A DNA stretch of 12,028 bases, from positions 1 through 12,028 of the forward strand of contig DATFAS010000018.1 of the NCBI GenBank assembly GCA_035254305.1, given 5' to 3'. Source of the stretch: DATFAS01 sp035254305 (lineage in GTDB: Bacteria > Bacillota > Bacilli > Aneurinibacillales > RAOX-1). The position numbers were made by a program, and so were the translations under genes. Positions 1 to 6,906 of this stretch are shown one piece after another; the first letter of the stretch is position 1; every line of letters begins with the position of its first letter. The notes under the pieces were generated by a model that saw only the letters and a program-made list of their open reading frames with translations, was not told the DNA's origin and did not search any database.

Positions 1-36
1 TAGACAATGATCAAAAAAAAGAAAAATAAATAATGG

Positions 37-97
37 AAAGAAGAGGCTTTTCCGAGGTTGCGTTTTTGTACCTTATGGATCAGTCTCTTCTTTTTTT
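37..97 (+). terminator. Intrinsic terminator of an upstream gene
   Basis: AAAGAAGAG (37-45) pairs with CTCTTCTTT (85-93). Inside the loop a second small stem forms from AGGT (55-58) and ACCT (70-73). Seven T residues (91-97) follow the outer stem. The shape fits a branched Rho-independent terminator for a plus-strand gene lying left of the window. The other strand is also T-rich beyond the stem (complement of positions 12-30), so it may work both ways. No gene can be supported in bases 1-36. Confidence 0.6.
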
Positions 98-183
98 GTG
101 GCGTGTATCCATAGATTGCTTGACTATGTATGAAATGGATTAGAAATTTCAATGCTTTGAGTTTCGCTGTTTACCAAATTTTC

Positions 184-212
184 TTTACAAAAATTAATTC
201 TCTCGATATAAT
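184..212 (+). promoter_or_regulatory. Sigma-A promoter of znuA-zur
   Basis: TTTACA (184-189, one mismatch to the -35 consensus) is separated by 17 bases from a perfect TATAAT (207-212). Transcription would start near 219, about 40 bases before the znuA start codon. A CGATATA/TATATCG inverted repeat (204-210 and 226-232) overlaps the -10 element and the start region. Confidence 0.75.
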
Positions 213-226
213 ACATTTGGTTATCT

Positions 227-247
227 ATATCGGAATTATTCTTATTT
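227..247 (+). promoter_or_regulatory. Candidate Zur operator (Zur box)
   Basis: The Bacillus Zur box, as I recall it, is AAATCGTAAT, one free base, then ATTACGATTT. Aligning it here gives 15 of 20 defined positions: left half ATATCGGAAT (227-236), right half ATTCTTATTT (238-247). The site lies just after the predicted transcription start and before the znuA ribosome binding site, where a bound repressor would block transcription. A zur gene is the second gene of the same operon, which supports the reading. The right half is the weaker one. Confidence 0.45.
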
Positions 248-260
248 AAGAGGTGTGATT

Positions 261-1193
261 ATGCCGAGAAAAAGGCTAGGAATGTTTGGAGCTATACTAT
301 TATGCCTACTATGGCTAGTCGGTTGTGGGACTCCTAAAGCTGTAGAGGAGAAATCTGCAACTGATCATAAAATCGTAATTTATACGACGATTTATCCATT
401 GGCTGACTTCGCACAGAAAATAGCAGGAGATAAAGCAATCGTTCAGAATATTGTTCCGCCGGGCACCGAACCTCATGATTTTGAGCCTACACCGAAGGAT
501 ATTATTCAATTAAATCAAGCGCAGATTTTTGTCTATAACGGAGTAGGTTTTGAAGGATGGGTTGAAAAAGTTGTTCATTCTCTTAATAATAAGAGTTTGA
601 TAGTGGTAGATTCTAGTAAACAGGTTGATCTATTAAAAGCTTCGTCATCAGAACAAGAGACAGGAAACGATCCACATATTTGGTTGGACCCAAATCGTGC
701 GAAAAAACAGGCACAAGCAATTAAGGATGCATTAGTACAAGCTGATCCAACGAATAAGGAAGTCTATGAGAATAATTTTGCTGAATTAGCAAAGAAATTT
801 GATGAATTGGATGCTAATCTTTCCGATTTATCTGCGCATGCAAAACAAAAGGAAATGGTTGTTTCACACGCAGCATTCGGGTATCTAACACATGCGTATG
901 GATTGGAAGAGATTTCAATAGCGGGGATTAATCCATCAGACGAACCTACCCAGAAGGATTTACAGAAAATCATAGAAACAGCCAAACAGCACAAAATTAA
1001 ATATATTTTATTCGAAACATTAGTATCGGGTAAGGTTGCCGAAGTGATCAAGAATGAGCTGGGTGCAGAATCACTCACTTTAAATCCGATTGAAAGTCTC
1101 AGAGAAGAGGATCTTGCAGCTCATAAGGACTATTTCTCTGTAATGAAGGATAATATAGAGACTTTAAAGAAGGCACTAGATTATGTAAAATAA
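261..1193 (+). CDS. znuA: Zinc ABC transporter substrate-binding lipoprotein ZnuA/AdcA
   Basis: Cluster A-I solute-binding protein that captures zinc outside the membrane and passes it to a ZnuB permease/ZnuC ATPase. ATG 261 is chosen over GTG 255 because AAGAGGTG (248-255) is its ribosome binding site and GTG 255 lies in it; this gives 310 residues. A lipoprotein signal peptide ends in LVGC, with the lipidated Cys at residue 22. Predicted metal ligands are His72 (PGTEPHDFEP), His139 (DPHIWLDP), His203 (VSHAAFGYL) and Glu278 (LNPIESL). The third His, where manganese binders of the PsaA type carry Glu, and the final Glu match zinc-specific AdcA. The acidic/His-rich loop common before the DPHIWLDP motif is absent. 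zur follows after 28 bases; no znuB or znuC lies in the window. Family is certain, zinc specificity likely. Confidence 0.93.
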   Translation: MPRKRLGMFGAILLCLLWLVGCGTPKAVEEKSATDHKIVIYTTIYPLADFAQKIAGDKAIVQNIVPPGTEPHDFEPTPKDIIQLNQAQIFVYNGVGFEGWVEKVVHSLNNKSLIVVDSSKQVDLLKASSSEQETGNDPHIWLDPNRAKKQAQAIKDALVQADPTNKEVYENNFAELAKKFDELDANLSDLSAHAKQKEMVVSHAAFGYLTHAYGLEEISIAGINPSDEPTQKDLQKIIETAKQHKIKYILFETLVSGKVAEVIKNELGAESLTLNPIESLREEDLAAHKDYFSVMKDNIETLKKALDYVK

Positions 1194-1221
1194 TAGAGTA
1201 GACGGGAAAGGTGGGTAGCAG

Positions 1222-1635
1222 ATGAACCTAGACCAAGCTCTTGACCTTCTGAAGAGAGAAGGCTATAAATTCACAGGAAAAAGGGAAGAAATACTTCGTA
1301 TTTTTGCTGGAGAGAAACGATATATGTCGGCCAAAGATATTCTAGAATTAATGAAGCCTGAATACCCCCAGCTAAGTTTTGATACGATTTATCGAAATAT
1401 ATCTCTTTTTGCTGAATTAGGTATTTTAGAAGAAACGGAATGGGATGGGGAACGTAAATATCGATTCTTATGTAATGAAGTTCATCACCATCACCATCTG
1501 ATTTGCCTAACATGTGGAAAAACTATGCATCTTCGGGCATGTCCATTGGATGGCTTGCTAGGAGATCCAACGGATTTTACTATAACGGGTCACAAATTTG
1601 AGATATATGGGTATTGTTCTGCTTGTGGAGCATAG
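1222..1635 (+). CDS. zur: Zinc uptake regulator Zur (Fur family)
   Basis: Fur-family repressor of 137 residues that binds DNA when loaded with zinc and shuts off zinc uptake genes. The N-terminal winged helix runs to about residue 83, with the recognition region LSFDTIYRNISLF near 51-63. The dimerisation/metal domain shows a five-His run (88-92), and two CxxC pairs (Cys95/Cys98 and Cys132/Cys135) that form the structural zinc site. The order FDTIYRN, HHHHH, ICLxCGK and GHKFEIYGxC matches Bacillus Zur more closely than PerR or Fur. ATG 1222 has an AAAGGTGGG ribosome binding site. It is probably co-transcribed with znuA from the promoter at 184-212, giving an autoregulated loop. Confidence 0.92.
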   Translation: MNLDQALDLLKREGYKFTGKREEILRIFAGEKRYMSAKDILELMKPEYPQLSFDTIYRNISLFAELGILEETEWDGERKYRFLCNEVHHHHHLICLTCGKTMHLRACPLDGLLGDPTDFTITGHKFEIYGYCSACGA

Positions 1636-1645
1636 CTTATAAAAT

Positions 1646-1696
1646 AACCATCCTTGACTCCTATGCCTAACAGTATAGGGATTTTGGATGGTTTTC
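1646..1696 (+). terminator. Terminator of znuA-zur
   Basis: AACCATCC (1646-1653) and GGATGGTT (1686-1693) form a perfect 8-bp outer stem. An imperfect inner stem around CCTAT/ATAGG surrounds a GCCTAACAGT-type loop. TTTTC follows. It lies 10 bases after the zur stop codon. Confidence 0.75.
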
Positions 1697-1833
1697 TTGG
1701 GTTATAACTCTTTAAAATGGGGAAGAGTATATACCAATTCAAAGAAAATGGAGTATAATGAACGGGCGAGCATCTGTTGACACATACGATTGTCTAAAGG
1801 AGAAGACAGGTAAATAGTAGGAAGGTGACTTGG

Positions 1834-2403
1834 GTGTCGGACCAGCAAATTTTACAAGCATCACTTAAGCTTTTTGCCCTATACGGTTACGATTATGTTT
1901 CAGTTCGGCAGATTGCTAGTGAGGCAGAAGTAAATATTGGTTCCATTTCTTATTACTTTCAGAATAAGATTGGAATCTTACAACGGATTGCAGACGATTT
2001 CTATAAGGGGCTTTCTGCGGTTATTTATCCTTTTTTAGAGGATGAAAATCATGATACATATTCTTCTATTAAAATGCTCACAGAAAAAGTTCTTGAGTAT
2101 ATGTACACGAATTTGGATTCTTCACGAATTGTCATGAGAGAGATTACACTTGAAACGGAACGATTCGGAGAAGTTATTAAGGGGCACAACCGTTACATCA
2201 ACAATCGTATGATTGAATTTTTCACTCGTTTAGGATTACGGGATCCTAAGGTTGCAACAGTTAAATTTATAGCTTTAACTCGATTTCCATATATAAACCC
2301 AAACCTTTTCGAATATTATTATGATGAATCTTATTCACCAAAGCTTTTTGGTGAATATACGGACATTATATTATCCTCTCTTGCAAGTGAAATGTCGCTT
2401 TAA
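1834..2403 (+). CDS. TetR-family regulator, RefZ (YttP)-like
   Basis: DNA-binding regulator of about 189 residues. GTG 1834 is preferred because GGAAGGTG (about 1820-1827) sits six bases upstream; GTG 1825 would overlap that site. The N-terminal TetR domain carries the helix-turn-helix VRQIASEAEVNIGSISYYF (about residues 24-43), highly typical of the family. The C-terminal part, with MREITLETERFGEVI and a FPYINPNLFEYYY stretch, resembles RefZ of Bacillus, which at the onset of sporulation binds sites flanking the origin and helps capture the chromosome in the forespore. That match is from memory. The gene stands alone between two terminators. TetR family is certain; RefZ orthology is plausible only, and it could instead control a nearby or distant gene. 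Confidence 0.85.
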   Translation: MSDQQILQASLKLFALYGYDYVSVRQIASEAEVNIGSISYYFQNKIGILQRIADDFYKGLSAVIYPFLEDENHDTYSSIKMLTEKVLEYMYTNLDSSRIVMREITLETERFGEVIKGHNRYINNRMIEFFTRLGLRDPKVATVKFIALTRFPYINPNLFEYYYDESYSPKLFGEYTDIILSSLASEMSL

Positions 2404-2441
2404 AGTTAAATGCTTAATGGAGAAGGGCGAACGAAGACGAC

Positions 2442-2476
2442 AGAAAGCTTGGGCACTGCCAAGCTTTCTTTCTTTT
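2442..2476 (+). terminator. Terminator of the TetR-family gene
   Basis: AGAAAGCTTGG (2442-2452) and CCAAGCTTTCT (2459-2469) form a perfect 11-bp stem with a GCACTG loop (2453-2458), followed by the T-rich run TTCTTTTC. It lies 38 bases after the stop codon and separates this gene from the yqeG operon. Confidence 0.88.
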
Positions 2477-2578
2477 CTGTACAGGAAATTGGATTGAAAT
2501 GAATGTATACCCTACCTAAAACTCCAAAAAATAATAGAAGCTATAAATTTTTAGATCATCATTTGACGAGGTGTACTC

Positions 2579-3097
2579 TTGATTCTAAAAAAATTAATTC
2601 CAGATTTGCATGTCTATTCTATATTCGATATTGATATTGAAGCGTTAAAGCAAAGAGGGGTTAGAGGAATTATCACTGATCTAGATAATACCTTAATTGA
2701 ATGGGATCGACCTGATGCAACCCCAAAGCTTATGGATTGGTTGAACGGATTAAGGAATCAAGGTTTGAAGGTAATTATTGTCTCCAATAATAAACAGGTG
2801 AGGGTTTCACGGTTTGCTGATCCATTAGGGCTTCCATATATATATGGAGCAAGAAAGCCAAAGCGAACTCCCTTTCGGGATGCGATTAAACAATTAGGCT
2901 TACACCCAAAGGAAATGGTAGTCATTGGTGACCAATTATTCACTGATGTCTTAGGAGGAAATCGCTTGGGACTCTATACGATACTAGTTGTTCCCGTAGC
3001 TCAAACGGATGGGCTGTTGACCCGATTCAATCGGTTAATGGAAAGAATTGCACTGTCCTGGATGCGCAAAAAAGGAATGATTACATGGGAGGATTAA
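2579..3097 (+). CDS. yqeG: HAD-superfamily phosphatase YqeG
   Basis: Member of the YqeG family (HAD-IIIA phosphatases) of 172 residues; the physiological substrate is not established. Motif I is DLDNT with the catalytic Asp34 and Asp36, motif II is Ser69 in IVSNN, Lys93 in ARKPK fits motif III, and motif IV is GDQLFTDVLGGN (Asp118, Asp123). The start is TTG 2579, five bases after GAGGTG (2568-2573); the next in-frame Met lies past motif I, and the N-terminus MILKKLIPD matches the usual MLKKFLP start. It is the first gene of the operon, one base ahead of yqeH. I found no convincing promoter in the roughly 100 bases before it. Confidence 0.93.
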   Translation: MILKKLIPDLHVYSIFDIDIEALKQRGVRGIITDLDNTLIEWDRPDATPKLMDWLNGLRNQGLKVIIVSNNKQVRVSRFADPLGLPYIYGARKPKRTPFRDAIKQLGLHPKEMVVIGDQLFTDVLGGNRLGLYTILVVPVAQTDGLLTRFNRLMERIALSWMRKKGMITWED

Positions 3098-3098
3098 G

Positions 3099-4217
3099 AT
3101 GGGAGAATCATTAATTGAAACAAGGCATTGTGCGGGCTGTGGTATCGCGATCCAAACGGAGATTGAAAGCCGCCCCGGTTATGTGCCTACGAGTGCATTA
3201 GAGAAAGAGAAAATAATTTGTCAGCGATGCTTTCGCATAAAGCATTATAACGAGGTAGCACAGGTTTCCATGGATGATGATGATTTTATTCGGATTTTGA
3301 ACGGAATAGGAAAGACCAATGCACTTGTTATAAAAGTTGTGGATATATTCGATTTCAATGGTAGCTGGTTAAAAGGTTTACACCGCTTTGTCGGAAATAA
3401 CCCAGTTCTGCTGGTGGGCAACAAGCTTGATTTATTGCCAAAGGCCATTAATCCAAATCGACTTGTGAACTGGATGAAGTATGAAGCGAAACAATTAGGA
3501 TTAAAACCAGTAGATGTAGTCCTACTTAGTGCCAGTAAGGGAATGGGTATGGAACGTTTAATTGAGGCTATGGGTAATTACCGCAAACAACAAGATATCT
3601 ATGTAGTTGGGTCTACGAATGTTGGGAAATCTACACTAATTAATCGACTTCTTAAGGACTATGGAGAATCAGAATTTGAATTAACCACATCAAGGTTTCC
3701 GGGGACTACACTGGATATGATTGAGGTTCCCATTGATGAAAAGACGTCATTATTTGATACTCCTGGAATTATTAATCGAGATCAAATTGTCCATATGGTG
3801 ACTCCTGCCGACTTAAAGTTGATCTCACCTGAGAAAACGATTAATCCAAAGGTTTTTCAGCTTAATGAACAACAAACATTGTTTATTGGTGGTTTAGGGC
3901 GAATTGATTTTGTGAAAGGTGATCGTCAATCCTTTGTGGTTTACACCTCAAATAGGGTACCGATTCATCGGACGAAACTCGAAAAGGCAAGTGAGTTATA
4001 TGAGAATCATTTAGGCGCAATGTTAGCACCCCCTACAGGTGAAGCAGCTCAATTGTTACCCCCATTAAAGAAGCACTCCTTCAAGATTGATGGAGGGATA
4101 AAAAAGGATATTGTTATATCCGGTCTAGGTTGGATTACAATAGGACCTGCGAATGCTTGGGTAGATGTTTATGCACCAAAGGGTGTATCTGTGACGATCC
4201 GAAATTCATTGATATAG
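3099..4217 (+). CDS. yqeH: Ribosome biogenesis GTPase YqeH
   Basis: Circularly permuted GTPase of 372 residues needed for 30S subunit assembly in Bacillus. An N-terminal treble-clef zinc finger has Cys11/Cys14 and Cys41/Cys44. The GTPase motifs then run in permuted order: G4 NKLD (108-111), G5 SAS (144-146), G1 GSTNVGKST (171-179), G2 with GTT near 202-204, and G3 DTPG (220-223). The C-terminal part is the YqeH-type RNA-binding region. ATG 3099 follows the yqeG stop by one base, with GGGAGGA as ribosome binding site inside the yqeG end, so translation is probably coupled. Length and motifs are as expected for the family. Confidence 0.96.
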   Translation: MGESLIETRHCAGCGIAIQTEIESRPGYVPTSALEKEKIICQRCFRIKHYNEVAQVSMDDDDFIRILNGIGKTNALVIKVVDIFDFNGSWLKGLHRFVGNNPVLLVGNKLDLLPKAINPNRLVNWMKYEAKQLGLKPVDVVLLSASKGMGMERLIEAMGNYRKQQDIYVVGSTNVGKSTLINRLLKDYGESEFELTTSRFPGTTLDMIEVPIDEKTSLFDTPGIINRDQIVHMVTPADLKLISPEKTINPKVFQLNEQQTLFIGGLGRIDFVKGDRQSFVVYTSNRVPIHRTKLEKASELYENHLGAMLAPPTGEAAQLLPPLKKHSFKIDGGIKKDIVISGLGWITIGPANAWVDVYAPKGVSVTIRNSLI

Positions 4218-4249
4218 AAATTTTTAAGTGGGAAAGGGAGAGGGAGCCG

Positions 4250-5098
4250 TTGGATAGTAAAACTGTTCTTACAGGTATATTTGGTTATCCTGTAGGTCAT
4301 TCCATGTCACCATTGATGCATAATGCAGCCTTTCAAGCACTTGGACTCAATTACAGATATGGCGCCTTCAGTATCCCAGGTCATAGCTTGAAAAGCGCTG
4401 TTGAGGGGATCCGTGCATTGGGCTTTCGTGGGGTTAATGTTACGATTCCACATAAAGTAGAGGTCATGGAATATCTTGATGAAATTGATGATGAGGCCCT
4501 GCAAATAGGGGCCGTCAATACTATTGTGAATGAGAATGGAAAATTAATTGGTTACAATACAGATGGACAAGGCTATGTGTGTTCTTTATTGCAGGAGTGG
4601 GAGACACCCTTAAGTGGGAAGAAGGTTGTGATCCTGGGTGCAGGAGGAGCTGCTCGAGCTGTTGCTGTTTCGTTAGCCCGACATGGCGTAAAGGAAATGG
4701 TTATTGCCAATCGTTCGGTAGAGAAGGCACAAGGATTAGCTGAGCACGTACAGAATTTGGTGAAAGCAAGTGCCATTTCTATGGAAGATCTTAATAGAGG
4801 TAAGAAATTAGAAGTAGATCTTCTTATTAATACAACATCTGTGGGAATGTACCCAAACATACACAATGTTCCGATTTCCTTGGACTTAATTCATGATGGA
4901 TTAATGATCAGTGACTTGATTTATAACCCGCTTAACACTGAATTATTGATCAAAGGGAAAGAAGTTGGGGCAAAAACGATGAATGGGCTAGGGATGTTTA
5001 TTCATCAGGGTTCGTTGGCTTTTGAATTGTGGACAGGAATGAAGCCTCCTGTTGACCTAATGAAAGAGACAGTTTTAAAACAATTGAAAAATTCTTAG
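4250..5098 (+). CDS. aroE: Shikimate dehydrogenase AroE
   Basis: NADP-dependent reduction of 3-dehydroshikimate to shikimate, the fourth step of chorismate synthesis. The likely start is TTG 4250, preceded by a purine-rich AGGGAGAGGGAG tract (4235-4246). The open frame reaches back to 4130 inside yqeH, but that upstream part (CECLGRCLCTKGC) is a reading of yqeH DNA and unlike AroE. With this start the protein has 282 residues. Visible are the substrate-binding GHSMSP (16-21), NVTIPHK with catalytic Lys69, GAVNT (Asn90), NTDG with catalytic Asp105, and the dinucleotide-binding GAGGAARA (130-137). It follows yqeH by 32 bases. Confidence 0.95.
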   Translation: MDSKTVLTGIFGYPVGHSMSPLMHNAAFQALGLNYRYGAFSIPGHSLKSAVEGIRALGFRGVNVTIPHKVEVMEYLDEIDDEALQIGAVNTIVNENGKLIGYNTDGQGYVCSLLQEWETPLSGKKVVILGAGGAARAVAVSLARHGVKEMVIANRSVEKAQGLAEHVQNLVKASAISMEDLNRGKKLEVDLLINTTSVGMYPNIHNVPISLDLIHDGLMISDLIYNPLNTELLIKGKEVGAKTMNGLGMFIHQGSLAFELWTGMKPPVDLMKETVLKQLKNS

Positions 5099-5118
5099 AA
5101 TAAAGGTGGTTATACATC

Positions 5119-5412
5119 ATGCTTACAGGTAAGCAAAAACGTTATTTAAGATCAGAAGCGCACCATTTAAACCCTATTTTTCAAGTAGGAAAAGGTGGTG
5201 TCAATGAAAACCTTATTAAGCAAATTAATGAAGCATTAGAAGTACGGGAGTTAATTAAGGTTTCCATCCATGATACCTGTGGAGAAGGTAAACACGAAGT
5301 GGCTGAGAATTTAGCAGAAGGTGCAGGGGCAGAGCTTGTTCAATTAATTGGCCGAACTGTGGTCTTGTATAAAGAATCAGAAGAACAAAAAAAGATTGAA
5401 TTACCAAGGTAA
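5119..5412 (+). CDS. yhbY: CRM-domain ribosome assembly RNA-binding protein YhbY/YqeI
   Basis: Small basic RNA-binding protein of 97 residues, a single CRM (YhbY) domain linked to the large-subunit precursor. The diagnostic loop VGKGGVNENL (23-32) is present, and the start MLTGKQKRYLRSEAHHLNPIFQ (1-22) is typical. ATG 5119 is served by AAAGGTGG about nine bases upstream. The gene lies between aroE (20-base gap) and nadD (4-base gap). Confidence 0.94.
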   Translation: MLTGKQKRYLRSEAHHLNPIFQVGKGGVNENLIKQINEALEVRELIKVSIHDTCGEGKHEVAENLAEGAGAELVQLIGRTVVLYKESEEQKKIELPR

Positions 5413-5416
5413 TAGT

Positions 5417-6004
5417 ATGAATATTGGGCTTCTTGGGGGGACATTTGATCCAATTCATTGCGTTCACTTAATGGTAGCTGAATATGTTCGTGATGCTATG
5501 CATCTAGATGAAATCTGGTTTATGCCTTCACATATTCCACCACATAAGGAGGGAAGAGAGATTCTTCATTCCTCCAAACGATTAGAAATGGTTCGATTAG
5601 CGATTGCTGATACTCCTCATTTTCAAGATTTCCCTTTTGAGTTGGATCGGAATGGGCCAACTTATACGATTGATACCATGCGAGAGCTAAGAAAACAATA
5701 TCCTGAGCATCAGTTCTTTTTTATTATTGGTGGAGACATGATCGATTATTTGCCACATTGGCATCAAATAGAAGAGCTTGTGAGGCTAATTCATTTTGTT
5801 GGGGTACCAAGACCTGGATATGAACCACAAAATGAATATGCGCGTAGATTTGTCCAGCTTGTTCCTATGCCGCAAATAGATATCTCTTCAAGCCTTATCC
5901 GACAAAGAGTGTCTAATGGTCAAACAGTTCGATTTATGATCCCAGAAGTGGTAAGAAAATACATAGAGGAGAATCAGCTTTATGGATCGCGAAGAACTTC
6001 TTAA
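5417..6004 (+). CDS. nadD: Nicotinate-nucleotide adenylyltransferase NadD
   Basis: Transfers AMP from ATP to nicotinate mononucleotide to form deamido-NAD, the common late step of NAD synthesis. ATG 5417 is correct: it opens directly into MNIGLLGGTFDP, and AAGG of the yhbY end is its ribosome binding site. An in-frame start at 5348 would only read the end of yhbY. The protein has 195 residues. Motifs are GGTFDPIH (7-14), PPHK (41-44), GGDMIDYLPHW (105-115) and the ISSSLIR signature (156-162). The HxGH signature reads H14-C-V-H17, so its conserved Gly is Val here. The gene overlaps yqeK by 23 bases. Confidence 0.95.
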   Translation: MNIGLLGGTFDPIHCVHLMVAEYVRDAMHLDEIWFMPSHIPPHKEGREILHSSKRLEMVRLAIADTPHFQDFPFELDRNGPTYTIDTMRELRKQYPEHQFFFIIGGDMIDYLPHWHQIEELVRLIHFVGVPRPGYEPQNEYARRFVQLVPMPQIDISSSLIRQRVSNGQTVRFMIPEVVRKYIEENQLYGSRRTS

Positions 6005-6578
6005 ACGGGTTCAGGAGCAAATGCCGGAACACCGCTTTACACATACCCAAGGTGTGGCCTCAACTGCTGTAAGGTTAGCAAATCAATACGGAGCAAATGA
6101 AGATGATGCCGAGCTTGCGGGAATTCTACATGATTACTGCAAGTATTGGAATAAAGAGAAAATGCAGGAAATTATTGAACAAACCAATTCTATTCCTAAG
6201 GATTTATTACTCTTTGATAAAGAGCTTTGGCATGCTCCTGTAGCTGCCTGTGTAGCAGAGAAGGAATTAGGAATCTATAATCCGGATGTATTATCTGCTA
6301 TTCGTTTCCACACTTCGGGAAGAACAGGTATGAGTTTATTGGAGAAAATTGTTTGGCTCTCTGATTATATTGAACCGGGTCGTATATTCCCTGGTGTAGA
6401 GGAAGTTCGTTTACTTGCCGAACAAAATCTGGACCAAGCACTGATTAAGGCATTCGGTAATACCATTTCATTTCTAGCTAAGCAGGGAAAGAAAATATAT
6501 CCGCTTACCCTTGAAGCTTATAATGATTTAGTCCAACAGGTGAAATTGAAGGGAGAAGAAGTGAGTGACGGTTTTTGA
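5982..6578 (+). CDS. yqeK: Symmetrical Ap4A hydrolase YqeK (HD domain)
   Basis: HD-domain phosphohydrolase of 198 residues. B. subtilis YqeK cleaves diadenosine tetraphosphate to two ADP. The metal-binding set is visible: His21 (THTQG), His50-Asp51 (ILHDYCKYW), His84 (LWHAPVAA), His110 (IRFHTSGRTG) and Asp128 (LSDYIEPGR). ATG 5982 lies inside the nadD end and uses an AGGAG about nine bases upstream, so it is translationally coupled to nadD. The neighbour NadD also handles adenylylated nucleotides, a fusion pair known in some other Firmicutes. Confidence 0.94.
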   Translation: MDREELLKRVQEQMPEHRFTHTQGVASTAVRLANQYGANEDDAELAGILHDYCKYWNKEKMQEIIEQTNSIPKDLLLFDKELWHAPVAACVAEKELGIYNPDVLSAIRFHTSGRTGMSLLEKIVWLSDYIEPGRIFPGVEEVRLLAEQNLDQALIKAFGNTISFLAKQGKKIYPLTLEAYNDLVQQVKLKGEEVSDGF

Positions 6579-6906
6579 AATTGCACAAAAGACAGCTGAG
6601 ATTGCATCAGATAAAAAAGCAGGGAATGTGATCATTCTTGATATTAAGGGATTGTCGGTTATTGCCGACTATTTTGTCATATGCCATGGTAACTCATCCA
6701 CTCAAGTCCAAGCTATTACCTCTGAGCTTAAGAAAAAGATGCAAGAGTTTGGTGTGGAAATCAAAGGGGTAGAGGGGTATGATGATGCCCGCTGGGTATT
6801 GCTTGACCTAGGGGATGTGGTTGTTCATGTCTTTCACAAGGATGAGAGAGAGTTTTATAACCTAGAACGAATTTGGGGAGATGCCGGTGTCATCCAATTC
6901 CAGTAG
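6565..6906 (+). CDS. rsfS: Ribosomal silencing factor RsfS (YqeL)
   Basis: Binds ribosomal protein uL14 on the 50S subunit and blocks joining with 30S when nutrients fall. The 113 residues cover the whole family: VFEIAQKTAEIASDKKAGN, the conserved SVIADYFVICHGNSSTQVQAI, GYDDARWVLLDLGDVVVHVF and a C-terminal FYNLERIWGDA. The start is GTG 6565, nine bases after GGGAG (6551-6555); GTG 6561 is in another frame. It overlaps yqeK by 14 bases. Confidence 0.95.
   Translation: MTVFEIAQKTAEIASDKKAGNVIILDIKGLSVIADYFVICHGNSSTQVQAITSELKKKMQEFGVEIKGVEGYDDARWVLLDLGDVVVHVFHKDEREFYNLERIWGDAGVIQFQ

Noticed and set aside
764..1078. 104-residue minus-strand frame opposite znuA
   Set aside because: It is a shadow of a clearly coding gene with no start signals.
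1754..1759. Perfect TATAAT 75 bases before the TetR-family gene, as its promoter
   Set aside because: No acceptable -35 lies 16-18 bases upstream. A TTGACA at 1777-1782 lies on the wrong side and has no -10 at 17 bases.
1779..1794. GACA-N8-TGTC dyad upstream of the TetR-family gene as an operator
   Set aside because: Arms are only four bases, which is easily chance, and no known motif matches.
4130..4249. Upstream in-frame extension of aroE with many Cys residues
   Set aside because: It lies inside yqeH in another frame and is unlike any AroE N-terminus. TTG 4250 with a purine-rich ribosome binding site gives the normal length.
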